Shown here piece by piece: positions 32,287-43,141 of a DNA stretch of 64,000 nucleotides. The first letter of the stretch is position 1. Each line of letters starts with the position of its first letter. The translations under genes and the position numbers were made by a program. The stretch covers positions 124,001 to 188,000 of the forward strand of contig JAOWBW010000866.1 of NCBI GenBank assembly GCA_026119855.1, given 5' to 3'. This stretch comes from Campanula takesimana. Its lineage: Eukaryota; Streptophyta; Magnoliopsida; Asterales; Campanulaceae. The notes under the pieces were generated by a model. The model was not told the origin of the DNA and ran no database searches. It was given only the letters and a program-made list of their open reading frames with translations.

Positions 32287-34325
32287 TGTCGCGACCCCGA
32301 CCCCGCGGGCCCGGAGTACGCGAGCTGGACGTCGACTTAAACAATAAACTCTAAAATAATGAAGACAAAAATTTTCTTTTTATACCAAAAGATGATAACA
32401 CAAGTTTTGAAATCCAACTTGAACAACAAAATATAAACTAGTGTAAGCTCCATAAGCTTACACCCAAAATAATAAAATATACAAATTCTAATGACGTCAA
32501 GTTTGGTACAACTATTCCCAAAAAAGGGTTACACATTTATGTAATGTAAATCCACCAATAACAACTTGCCCAAAAGCTCAACCCTCGCGACGTCCTCCTC
32601 GTGATCAGCGAGTCTAATCCTTTCCTCCTGGGGGGGGGGGGTTAAGGAAAAACAAAGATAAAAGAAAGGGGGTGAGATAAATCTCAATAAGTTACTAATG
32701 CAACTACATGACATGCTATGATGCAATAACAATAATAAATATCACTTAGCACGTAGCATTTATCAATTAACAGATAGCAGCGGAAATAAAACAATTAACA
32801 AGGGATATTAGCCAAGGTTTCTCAACTGAAAGAGCCAAATAAAGGTCGCTGCGCAGCTTCAATAGTCAACAATCAACATATTCATAGTAGCATGAAAGCT
32901 GAAGAGAAAACCCCCGGTACCGGAACCAATAACCAATAATAGCAAGGGAATATGACACAAAGTCATAACCCAAACCAAACAGCTAGAATGCTCACAAAGG
33001 AGCTAGCTCATCTCACATCCAAGGCCAATCTGGAGGAGGGTAATAATGGGGCAAAACAATGGTCAACATCATAATGGACTTGGCTTGTGCCATCATAATA
33101 TTTCGCATCGCCCGAAACACACACAAATACCAGCTGGACTTTCAAGTAAAGGCTAAGTAATAAAATACTAGCACGATAAACAACTAATGATTCCAAAGTA
33201 GGGAACCATTCCAAATAAATTACCACAAAGGTAAACCAATCCAACAACACATCAAAGATGGACCACATTCCCAAAACGATACTTAATCAAATTCCATAAC
33301 ATATTTATTCACAAAAGAACCAATTCCAATTAATAAAGTGTTCCACGATGTTAACTTATGTTAATTTGAGTAAATAAACTTAAACTAGGAAGGCCACTTA
33401 GTTTTAAACAAGCAAAAAGGCAAAATTCCAGAACAGGCGGGCGCGCGCATAGTGGCAGGCGGGCGCTTATTTTCCCAGAAGGTTTGGCCGCAGGAAAAGG
33501 CCATGCAGGCGGGCGCCTGGCTCAGCGCGGGCGGGCGCTCGGTCGACGGGCTGGGAGGGATTTCAGCTGGGTTTACCAAAGTTTCTCACCATTTCTCATA
33601 TCAACCAACAATCAACACTTGCCACAAGATCAACAAGGTACCAAACAACATTTAAACTTAAGAGGGACCAAAACAACATCATCTATCAACCCCAAACAAG
33701 ATTTCAATCCCCACATTTGATTTATCACAAAAATCACCAAAAACAACAATAAATTCCAAATAAATTCTAAACCTTCACAAATCATCAAATAACCACTTCA
33801 AAGCTTCATATAACATCATACAAAATGAGGATGGACAATTTTAGCATATAATGGGGGAAAAGCAACTTACCCGGATTTTATCAAAGTTGACGGAATTCGA
33901 ATATTCTTAGCTCTCTACGATCCTATCGACGATCTAAACACATTTCATAAAATGAGCACTAAGAAATAGAGGGAGGAAGATGACTAAAATGAAGGAAATA
34001 TGGAGAGAGTTCTTACCTTCACAAATGGAGGAGAGAGAGAGAAAAAGAGTGTGCTGAGAGTGAGGGAGAAGGTGAGGGAGAAGGTGAAGTAGGGAGGGAG
34101 TAGGAAAATGATTTTGAAAACTTACACTTAGGCCCCCTCCTCACTACCTAGTACAAATAAACCCATATCACCCTTCTACCCATTTAACACAATATCAACC
34201 AAATAATGCTAGACACAAGTTAATATTGTGAGATATAAAATGCGCACATAAGTAGATAATCAAATAAATAAATAATTAAATAATTATTTAATAATAAAAT
34301 AGAGACGGGTTTTCGGGTCGTGACA
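32287..34325 (-). repeat. Chromovirus 5' LTR (right copy)
   Basis: It begins TGTCGCGACC and ends GGTCGTGACA. Compared with the left copy it lacks about 35 bases in the GC island, has one more G in the poly-G tract and shows scattered substitutions. Confidence 0.94.
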
Positions 34326-34934
34326 GATTCAATCGGTTAGAAGTTGAAAAATTTTGTTCGTTACTACATAATTTTGAAAATACGACGTTTTAAGGTTTAT
34401 CCCAAATGAACGGCGAAAAAGCTCGAAATCGAAAAGTTAGCAGTTAGAAGTCGAACGACGAAAGCGAAATTTGAAGCGCTACCTGTTATTTGTTCGAGCT
34501 AAGGAAACAGAATGATCAAATCGTCGTTGTTGATGGCAATAATCTTTCCAAGAGCAATAGCAGAAGGTTAAGGGTGTTGAAAGTTTTGAATGATCCAGTT
34601 AGGGTTATTTATACCCCAAGAACGGGTCGGGTTTCGACTTAGATCCGGATTAACTCGGCATAGACCCGGAAAATGAAGAGGCGGGAACCAGCTTTTTCGA
34701 ATTCCGATGACGGTTCGCATTTAATGAACGTGCTCCTGGTCATATCAAAGGACTGACAACTATGCCACTAGCCTGATGCCTGGGGCCTACTGTCCTATCG
34801 TCAACCACCATCGCGAGACTCCCGTCCCATGGTATTCCGTTTCCGTATTTACTGCAGTTTACCCGGACCGAGCCATGGAAATGTAACTCCTCGCGCCGCT
34901 CATAAATAAGCTGACCCTCAGAGTTAGGGGCCAC
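34326..34934 (+). other. Tat 3' internal region and polypurine tract
   Basis: This is Tat sequence resuming right of the chromovirus. It has no supported coding region on the plus strand. On the minus strand it should hold the promoter and leader of the antisense ORF. It ends in AGTTAGGGGCCAC, the polypurine tract just before the LTR start TGATGAGACC. Confidence 0.7.
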
Positions 34935-35602
34935 TGATGAGACCGAGCCTTATAAGACCGGATTGAACCCGGTCTAAATCAGTACGACCGAGTCCGCCTG
35001 AACCGACCCTGAACCCTGAGGACCGAACCGAATAAGCCCGCAGGAGAACAAGCTCGAGAGACCCGGTTTCCCCGATGACCATGACCGAGATGGCTTTACC
35101 TCCTGCTATCCTAAGGGTCCCGTGCTGATCTCTGAACCTCCTGTCCCGAGCCCGCGATGCCCAGCTGGCACAAACGTACAATGGACGTTAACTATTCGTA
35201 CCTGACATACCATAACTGTTGGTGGTGGAACCATGATTCCCTGACAACACGCCACGTTCCTAGCCACTTCCCTGACTGATCCTGTGAGGGCCTGCCACGT
35301 GTTTATCAAGTACCAGGGCAGTTGGTACCTTGGACCTATCCCCCTCATCTGCCCATATAAATACTCCTTTTCGTTCCCATGGGCCAGGTACGTGCTCTAT
35401 CCTAATCACACACACATAAGGTCTTCACTGATCTTTCTTCTTAGGTTTTCCTCAGAGATCTTACTCTCACACCCGAGGGCCTAAGCCGGATTCAAACCCG
35501 GCCCTGGTCTTAACGGTGTTCTTGTTTGCGCTGTGGTCAGGAACAGGATACAATCAAACCGGAGTTCTATCTCCATGACCCCAGATTTCTAGGGCGTCAT
35601 CA
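34935..35602 (+). repeat. Tat 3' LTR
   Basis: A 668-base LTR matches 14290-14950 with about a dozen substitutions and a few short indels by eye (for example CCTAGCCACTTCCC versus CCTATTCCC). Confidence 0.94.
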
Positions 35603-35975
35603 ATAGTCACATTTGAATTTTAATGGTCAACACAAGTGAACTTTGACCAAACATTAGTGCTAATCTAATCATCCTAGTGAAATTCTAAGAATTGTAATTG
35701 ATAAAATATTAAGTAATTTATCGATAACAACTTTTAGATTTTACTGGGATGATTAAACTGACATTAATGTTTGGTCAAATTTCAATTGTGTTGACCTTGA
35801 ATAGTCAAATGGGACTATCTTTATGGGACGGAGGGAGCAAAATTTAGCAACTCTTTGTTCAGATAATTACTTCAACTTTCAAACCTCACGATATTATGCA
35901 CTGACGGATCAAAAGCATTAACAGGGAGAAATTAAACCATGTTTAGTAAAACTAGTACAGTTTACAAGCAGTTAC

Positions 35976-36043
35976 CTCAGATCTTTGCTTTCTTACATGG
36001 CTGACAAATGCAAGGTTGGTATCAAAATCTTGCTGAAAAACCT
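35976..36043 (-). CDS. PH-RhoGAP visible exon 15, frame disturbed at its start
   Basis: The donor is GTAACT. The body reads VFQQDFDTNLAFVSHVRKQR and SE, matching the family segment just after the Gln-rich tail. Neither candidate acceptor (ATGCAAG or CAAGAG) joins exon 14, which ends in phase 2, to this frame. One or two bases therefore seem to be missing, possibly in the run of five T near 36040. The 5' boundary is approximate. Confidence 0.8.
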
Positions 36044-36293
36044 CTTGCATCACAATTACGATCAGAAATTCAGGATAAGAAATAACTCACTCGTAGCCCT
36101 CAGTTTATAATTTTACTTTGCTTACGGCATTAAATTCATCCAGGCTGACGACAAAAAATTATTGGTGACCTTAGTTACGTAATGGTTTATCCATGTTGAA
36201 TTCTTCCTTCCCCATTCAACATTTCATGAACATGAAAAGAGCAAGGGTGTTCATAAATGACTATTTTATAGTCATTTAAGGTCTAAAATATTA

Positions 36294-36551
36294 CTACCTC
36301 TGTCCCTAAATGAGTGTCCAAATTTCATTTTAAGGGACATTGAAAATCTCAACTTTGTGTACAATTTGGTAGCAAAGATTCATATATAATCTTGTAATCT
36401 CTTTTCCAAACATTTAGTTTTGCACGTATAAAGAAACCGGTGAAAAAAATTTCGAAAAAAAACATTTAGGGACAAAGTTATGCTAAAAAAAGACACTCAT
36501 TTAGGGACAAAGATTTTTTGAAAATGGACACTCATTTAGGGACAGAGGGAG
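36294..36551. mobile_element. Stowaway MITE
   Basis: Ends CTACCTCTGTCCCTAAATG and CATTTAGGGACAGAGGGAG are flanked by TA (36292-36293 and 36552-36553). It is 258 bases long, lies in the intron between exons 15 and 14, and is the parent type of the decayed copy at 12650-12885. Confidence 0.9.
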
Positions 36552-36559
36552 TATCTTTT

Positions 36560-37965
36560 AAACTCTATTTTAGTAGTAATAAGCATTGTTTCATTCTATT
36601 CTATCTCAATATGCGGATATAATGTGCTTGGTATAGTTGTGTGTGTTTGGGCAGAATTTAGGTACTCTATGGAGCAATTTTTGGACTAAAGTAATGACTT
36701 GGGAGCATGGAAGGAGCTTGATACAAAGAAAATGAAAAGCAAAAGCAGCAAAAAGCACTGATCCGGTCGGACCATCATCAGTACCCGGCCGGACCTATTA
36801 AAAAGTGAGGATTATGAGTTTTCAAAGAATGGTCCGGTCGGACCAATACCTATACCCGGCCAGACCCCACCTCGACTGTTCTGAATCAGTGTTCTCCAAT
36901 AGGTGCCTTTTGGACTGAATTCCGGGAATAGACACTCCTTTTGGCCCCAAGGCTTATATATTACAGCATTTTCAGCCATGGAGGGTACCTAGAAATATCC
37001 AGAATTTATTGTAATAAAACTGTAGCAAATTTATAGTCTCTTAACATTATTATCCTCCATTTATTGAGGTGTTCTTGAGAAAAATTCTGAGTGAAAGAAA
37101 TAAAAATTCTTGAGGTTTCTCTTCATTCCTTGTTCTCTCTACAACCAGTGGATAAGTATCATTCTTCCCTACTTTAATTTATGTTCTATTCACAATTCAT
37201 CTTGATAATTATAGCAATGGCTAGTGAGTTATCCCCCTTTATTCTTGGGGTTGGAAACTCAACATTATGTGTTCATCACTTTTAATTCATGCTCTCTTTT
37301 CTTCTCTCCACTTAAAACAATTTCTTCATATTATACTTAAACGCCTACGACCACGATGATGTCCTTGCTCGTATGAATTCTAGTTAGTCAAGAGAAGGAC
37401 CTAGCGGTGAATCTTGACTAGCGGAACCATATGAAGTGACTGGGTTTCTATTAATCACGAGAGTAAATTAATGGCCTAGGGATGCTCCTTGAGTGGAAAG
37501 TACGTGGATTTTCATGAACTTAATGGGTTTTTACTAATGAACGGAACCATCGAGAGAAAGGCCGTTTTAGTATTAAAATACGTGTGTTTTAAGCCTTGGT
37601 CATAAGAAGTTGACACAACCTAGCGTACCATCCTTGTTTTAAAATGGAACTTTAATCTAAAGAGCATGATTAATTGATGAACACGTGATTGTTCGAGTCT
37701 CAATCCCGGGAAGTCTTTAACATAAAAGTTTTCAATCCAAAGTTAGAGTAATTTGCAATCATTCCTAGATAAAGTGACAAACCAATTATACCTTCTTTTT
37801 ATTATTTTCTTATCAAAGGCAAATATTTCCAAAGTAACAATTGTCTCCGTGGGATCGACCCTTACTTGCACTTTTTTATACTATTTACAACCCGTGCACT
37901 TGCGGTATTTATAACTAAGCCACTCGTTTAGGCCTAATAGGTGTTGCAGAAGGCAATATGTTGTC
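36560..37965. mobile_element. LTR-like region of a gypsy-type element, boundaries uncertain
   Basis: The right part contains CCGTGGGATCGACCCTTACT and GTGCACTTGCGGTATT, phrases typical of the end of Tat/Athila-type LTRs. The left part holds four GGTCCGGTCGGACC-like palindromes (36761-36867). No target duplication or clear TG...CA ends were found, so this may be a truncated or solo LTR. Confidence 0.5.
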
Positions 37966-38005
37966 TAGTCACACACACATATATATGAACGCACCCATAC
38001 ATATA

Positions 38006-38313
38006 CTCCTTCCATCCAATTTGAAAGTTCCCAATGTCTCTTGGGGATGAGGATTAAGAAAGGAGTATTTATATTCAAAAATATTGTGACTAGAAATAAA
38101 GTTCCGAGTATAATAGGTGGATAGGATTTGCAAGCTTGAGGCGCACAATTTAAGTATGTGAGCATGAGAAGTGTGGTAGAGTGAAATTAAACTTTTAAAG
38201 GCCTTCTTGCAAATATAATAATATTAAAGTTGTGACACTTTAGGAACATGACTTTCCAATGAATGGGACACCCAATAAGGAGGTAAGGGAGCTTTCGAAT
38301 GGGACAGAGTTAG
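38006..38313. mobile_element. Stowaway-like MITE
   Basis: TA-flanked ends CTCCTTCCATCCAATTTGAAAG and the inverse of CTTTCGAATGGGACAGAG enclose 308 bases. Ends are imperfect, so it is an older copy. A short AC/AT microsatellite follows to about 38370. Confidence 0.78.
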
Positions 38314-38787
38314 TATATAACGTTACTATCTTGTTTATATATACACACACACACATATATATACATATAATGCTAATAGTTCCCCACCTGACAATAATAT
38401 TCAACTCAACAACTCGACTAAGCTTGTTTTTGGGTCAAATCAACTCGACTCAGCTTGTGTTAAGGTCAACTACTGATATCATGTTAGTTTCACTGTTCCA
38501 TCTCCAACTTCAAGTCCAACTCATGTTGATAAATTACATTCTGATTATAAAAGGTGCCTAAGTGGTCTGCTTTGTGAGTGTCTGAACCACCTCAAGTGAT
38601 CATGTTATCTCCTATTGGGATAACATTGGTTTCTCAAAGATTTGTTCATTACAATAAAGCAGTTATCATCATTAGTACAACCACTCTGCTCGATTTTTGA
38701 GAAAACAAATAAATAGATCCAAGCAACTGACTTTGAATGGACATTATCATTTGTAGAACGGAGATAAAACAGAATGTAATCACTCAC

Positions 38788-38957
38788 TGTTGAGAATTAT
38801 TGTTTTGGGAATTCTGATAACGATCAGAAGCATCAGAGAAAGAACTATAATGATGCTGACGTTGTTGATTTAATTGATGATGCAGCTCCGCTACTTTTTG
38901 CTTCAATCTAGCAACATCTGCTTCAGCAAGAGCAATCTCCTCAAGCTCAGCCCTTGA
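38788..38957 (-). CDS. PH-RhoGAP visible exon 14: coiled coil end and Gln-rich tail
   Basis: The acceptor is TTTGAAG and the donor GTGAGT. The exon encodes SRAELEEIALAEADVARLKQ, then KVAELHHQLNQQRQHHYSSF, then a Ser/Asn/Gln stretch. It ends in phase 2 after NNNSQ. A SINE-like tail starts within about 15 bases of the acceptor. Confidence 0.93.
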
Positions 38958-38970
38958 CTTCAAATAATAT

Positions 38971-39060
38971 AACAACAACAAAAACTAAGCCTTAGTTCCA
39001 AAATAACTTGGGGTCAGCTAACATGAATCCTCGTATGTCATCGTGAGAGAAAGATGTAAG
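38971..39060 (-). mobile_element. SINE tail (Au-like) in a short intron
   Basis: AACAACAACAAAAACTAAGC followed by CTTAGTTCCAAAATAACTTG and GGGTCAGCTAACATGAATCC matches, by memory, the 3' end of a widespread eudicot SINE in reverse orientation. Only the 3' part is present; an A/G-rich stretch follows to about 39165. A similar ACTTGGAGTCAACAACACGA lies at 44080-44100. Confidence 0.5.
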
Positions 39061-39193
39061 GAAAAAGGAAAAAAAAAATAGAGAGAAGAGAAGAAGAAAT
39101 AGGTAGGGGGAAAAAATTGAAAATGAAAAGAAGAGAAGAGAAGAAAAAAGAAAAAAAGAAATTGTGAAACAACTGAATTTGGCTAACACAAAC

Positions 39194-39307
39194 CTTTAAA
39201 TCCATACCACGGGACGCAGAGACCTGGCCAGATGACATACTCAACCCAACCTCCAATGCAGCTCTTAGATCTCTCTCAGCTTGTAATTGCTCTTGCAATC
39301 TTGTAAC
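39194..39307 (-). CDS. PH-RhoGAP visible exon 13: coiled coil
   Basis: The acceptor is CCTAATAG and the donor GTTTGT. The exon encodes VTRLQEQLQAERDLRAALEV and GLSMSSGQVSASRGMDLK, 38 codons in phase 0. Confidence 0.94.
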
Positions 39308-40024
39308 CTATTAGGATATTCAAACAAGTTACAGAGAGCACTTCATATGCTATTCCATATAGTTACATTTATAAGATGATTGTTTCCCAAGAAAAATGAC
39401 AGAAACTGGTTATAAGTTTAAATATAAACACAGGACAAAGGATGATGGACGTGAGCAGTTTCCACTGCACAAGCACTTCAAAATTGTAATTTCTATGTAT
39501 GATGTTAATAAAGTAAGCTGCACACATTATCACAAAACTCAACTTGATATATTCTTCATTAATCACATAAAAGTAATTATAAATTACAGTTACTTCTTTG
39601 GAAAATCCATTGAAGGGAAGAAACTGTAATCAAGATAAGCACTGCATTTATGATTCTACGACACCCAAGAGGTGTTGATTATGTCAACTCGAGTGCCACT
39701 CACTCCAGCATACACAGAAGCTGGGTAAAGGTTTTGTATTTAAAACCCGTTACTTTCTACTTTCTCACTCTTCTAATATTTTTCCATGATGGAATGCAAT
39801 TATTCAAGTTTCTTTTTCTTATTTTTCATTTTCTACGAACGGCTTATCTTAAGTTTCACTTTTGTTATCAACATAATTCTTTTCTTACCAGAAATAAAGA
39901 AAGATGAAATACTGTCAGCAAGGACCCAAGTAAGTTGGCAATTAGTAGGGAAGTGAAATAAAGAGAACTGAAAGGAATTAATTAACATAAGAATGCTTAA
40001 GCAGGAAGGTTAATAAAGGTATAC

Positions 40025-40108
40025 ATCTTGTTCAAGAGCCATGTGACGTTCATGTAAAGCTTGTTTTCTTCTTTCCAAGCTAGCTTGGAGAATTGCATTT
40101 CCTCTTGC
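40025..40108 (-). CDS. PH-RhoGAP visible exon 12: coiled coil
   Basis: The acceptor is ATGTCAG and the donor GTATAC. The exon encodes ARGNAILQASLERRKQALHE and RHMALEQD, 28 codons in phase 0. The intron to exon 11 is only 87 bases. Confidence 0.93.
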
Positions 40109-40195
40109 CTGACATATAGAAGCAGATTCCCGTTTAAGAAATGTCAATAATGAATGAGTCAGCATGAAAGGAAGTTGCATATAATCTAATCTTAC

Positions 40196-40256
40196 CTCCT
40201 TTGCAATCCTGTGCCACAAGTCATTTTTGGTAATCTCAAGCCTTTGTATTGCTTGT
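40196..40256 (-). CDS. PH-RhoGAP visible exon 11: coiled coil start
   Basis: The acceptor is TTTGTAG and the donor GTAAGA. The exon encodes QAIQRLEITKNDLWHRIAKE, the first heptads of the C-terminal coiled coil. It ends in phase 0. Confidence 0.93.
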
Positions 40257-41271
40257 CTACAAACATTCATAGGTTCCATATGTCAACATATATTAACGCA
40301 CTAAAGACAACCATCCTGACTAACAACGACCTAGTTACTTCAGAGTTTCTACTTGCTTAGCTACAGTTGATATATCTGTGGCAAAGGAATAACTAAATTT
40401 TCATAAAACTCAATTATAGCATACAAGTATTATTTTTATTTTTTTCATTTTTCCTTCGATTAAAAAAGTAGAAACCAAAGAACAAGAAGATTAAAAAATA
40501 TGGCATGCCAATCCCACTGAAGGTCTGATATCGAACCCCCACTCCGTTTGCAGATGACCATAGAGAAGCCATGCATACAATCCATTCCACAAAAGCGTCT
40601 ACGACAATCTTTGGACAGTAAAAAAGTTCAGGAATGGACTCTCATTACGGAATGGAGGGTACCTACGTATATTTGCTGCTAAAATTGATTAAAAGCCGAC
40701 TATTCATAGTGTCTCTCAAACTTAGAAATGGACTATTGTTATGGAATGGGGGAATAACGTATAACCAATCCACAAATATTGTCACACCTTACACTATTAA
40801 TATAATGAGTTCCTTTTACAACAATGAACTTCCTTAACCTGACATTTCAATTATGATTAACAGTTGCAACTTAAGACAATTGCACTAGAGATGCTCTGTC
40901 AATAACTATGATAATAAATGGAGAAAGGAGACACAACTGGCAGCAATGTCCCCTGAAAAGAGGTTGGTTACTCAGGGGGCACATAAGTGTAAGTCTGGTG
41001 TTTGGCCACACACATAATTGTGACTATATGCTTGGAAAGTAATTTAGCATCATAGTTACTGCAAACAAGCAGAGTTAAAATTTCCACAAAATTAAAGATG
41101 GGAAAAATACAGCACTTTAAAGAAAAACATAAAAGTCTAAAACCTGAGTTGAGAAAGATATCACATTTGTTCCATAAACAGACTAGACTAATGCAAACAT
41201 TAGAAGTAAAAATGAAATCATAAGAAAATAGAATAAGGAATCATAAAGCACTAATGGGTATCAAAAACATA

Positions 41272-41553
41272 CTCCCTACGTCTCACCTCACTTGAGACTT
41301 ATTTCCATTTTGGTCAATCCCACTTAACTTGAGATTCCCCAAAATAGCTAATCTTTTTATTATTTTATATTCAACTACCCCACCACTCATTCTCTCTCTT
41401 CATTTTCCACCACTCAATTTATTCAACCAACACTACTATTTACCCCACTCATTATCTCTCTTCATTTTCTACCACACATTTTCTTTACTTTATTCTTTCT
41501 CCTTAGTTATTGTGCCCACCTCTTAGGTCTCAAGTGAGGTGGGACGTCAGGAG
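41272..41553. mobile_element. Stowaway MITE
   Basis: Ends CTCCCTACGTCTCACCTCAC and GTGAGGTGGGACGTCAGGAG are flanked by TA (41270-41271 and 41554-41555). It is 282 bases long and lies in the intron between exons 11 and 10. Confidence 0.9.
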
Positions 41554-41648
41554 TACATTAGAAGCAGGTACCATCAAAATTTTCTCACATAGTGATCCAC
41601 AACAACAAAAGACAGCAAAATAAGTACGGAAAAATATACACAACTTAC

Positions 41649-41698
41649 TCTTATTCTCCATAAGAATCAATTGATTCCATTGACGGCGTCCTTCTCCC
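41649..41698 (-). CDS. PH-RhoGAP visible exon 10, with in-frame stop
   Basis: The acceptor is TTTGACAG and the donor GTAAGT. In the phase required by exon 9 it reads GRRTPSMESIDSYGE and then TAA where the family has Glu. A single G-to-T change explains it. The exon ends in phase 2, which agrees with exon 11. Confidence 0.87.
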
Positions 41699-42005
41699 CT
41701 GTCAAATATATGGTAAAACAGACAAAAATTCAGATCCCTAGAAAATCTACTGTTAGTAGTTGCAAAAACAGCACAGGCCAATCATGCCACCTACATGATC
41801 TTTGAGACACACATGTCAGACACTAGGAAACAGAAGGCGAGAAAAATGGCAATGCAGAAAAATGAAAATTAAAAGGGTTTATCAACCCAAAAGCTAGAAC
41901 AAAATAAATCCATCCTGTAGACTTTATGTCATGTAACATAGGAAAGCAAAAAGAAAAAATATGGCATATGATAAAATTACGCAAAATCAATAAGACATAA
42001 CTTAC

Positions 42006-42380
42006 ATTATTCCTTCCCCAAAATGGTGACCGCTTAATATTGAAACTGGAGCTTGCAAGTTTGCTGATAGGGTTCTCAGAAGACGATTCAGCTCCTGAGA
42101 CAGGTCGAAATAGACCTCTATCCATAGAAGAAAGTATCTGCCCCATAGATTTATGAGATTCATTCCCAGCTAAAATGCCAGGGCTGCCTATCTCATTCAC
42201 ACCCGTCTTGCTACGTTCATCTTGTTGCTCATTCACACCCGTCTTGCTACGTTCATCTTGTTGCTCATTCATTTGACCATTAGAATCTTCATGAGGTCGT
42301 GACTCTATTGCGAAATTATTTTGCGCTACCAAATTTTCATTCCTTGGGGATACAACATTAGAATGACCAGGTCCATATGC
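42006..42380 (-). CDS. PH-RhoGAP visible exon 9: linker with internal duplication
   Basis: The acceptor is TTCGGTCAG and the donor GTAAGT, giving 125 codons in phase 0. It starts AYGPGHSNVVSP and ends SPFWGRNN. Residues NEQQDERSKTGV occur twice in a row, from a 36-base in-frame duplication at about 42190-42262. SHKSMGQILSSMD matches the conserved linker motif of the family. Confidence 0.92.
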
Positions 42381-43141
42381 CTGACCGAAAATGAACACAC
42401 ATATCAATCAAGCATGATCGATGTCAAGAACAAGATAGTTACTCATCAAAACCAGTCAGTTTAAATCTTTCTTTTGAAACTACCAATATCTCCTAATATA
42501 TCAGCAGTATTGGGAAGTACCGAGGATATGCTGACAAATCATGGTTTTGAATTCAAGAGAGACCTTTCGATGACCTTTGCACAAATGAGAACAAATAGTG
42601 CTCTGTAACAAGTTTAATCTTTCCATCACTACTACTCGGTCGCCAGGTGAAGGGGAGAAAAAAATACTGCGTGCATTCTAAAATTTCAAGATTAAAAATC
42701 TGTTTTAAACTAAGTTGGACATTCAAGAGATTACCATCTTTCAAATTCAATGTCTGACATACTTTCATGCATTTCTTGAGGTATAAAAATGGAGTAAAAA
42801 TGGTGCAAGTGCAATGATTGACTTGACAATTAAATGTTTCTCTACTGAGTCGGAAAAAAAAAAAAAAAAGAAACAGAAAGGGCTTCATACGCAATAGAAA
42901 AAAAAGCACTTATTTAGAACATAGTGGAGCCCTGTCCTTGTGATTAAAATGATTCTTTTAAATATAGCCTTGCCAACTCAAAGGGCTTGCAACTTAGCAC
43001 TGAATTAGAGCGTAGAATGGAATGACATTGACAAAGCTCCCAAGCAATCTAAAGGGCAAATAAAAGCACACATAAGTGAGGTAGGGAAACTTATAAAGAG
43101 TTAAGGGCTCACACACAACTCAGCTAAACCTTAGTTTTAAT
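42381..43141. other. Intron sequence, no feature
   Basis: This is AT-rich intron between exons 9 and 8, with a poly-A tract near 42855. Minus-strand frames here lack domains. Confidence 0.5.

Larger units (their letters stand above)
25879..34325 (-). mobile_element. Tekay-like Ty3/gypsy chromovirus nested in the Tat element
   Basis: A complete minus-strand element of 8447 bases has a perfect GATTC duplication (25874-25878 and 34326-34330). LTRs are 25879-27952 (3' copy) and 32287-34325 (5' copy), about 98-99% alike by eye. A primer site for initiator tRNA-Met, a polypurine tract and one long gag-pol frame with two CCHC knuckles and a chromodomain-like C-terminus are all present. Gag is frameshifted near 31955, and the first part of reverse transcriptase is missing in frame. 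Confidence 0.95.
14290..35602 (+). mobile_element. Ty3/gypsy element of the Tat type, with nested insertions
   Basis: The ends are TGATGAGACC and GCGTCATCA, with a perfect ATAGT duplication (14285-14289 and 35603-35607). LTRs are at 14290-14950 and 34935-35602. Without the nested chromovirus and the small MITE the element is about 12.3 kb. It carries gag, protease, reverse transcriptase, RNase H, a second archaeal-like RNase H and integrase. It then has a tandem repeat block and antisense ORFs before the 3' LTR. The second RNase H and the antisense ORF are hallmarks of Tat-lineage elements. About a dozen LTR differences by eye (roughly 2%) suggest a fairly recent insertion. The coding region has several stops and frameshifts. 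Confidence 0.94.
14266..35837. mobile_element. Stowaway MITE split by the Tat element
   Basis: The left piece (14266-14289) has the MITE end TCCTCCGTCC and GAAAGATAGT. The right piece (35603-35837) starts ATAGTCACATTTG and ends GGGACGGAGGGAG. Removing the Tat element and one copy of ATAGT gives a 254-base unit that matches the intact MITE at 57927-58183 along its length. Confidence 0.88.
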
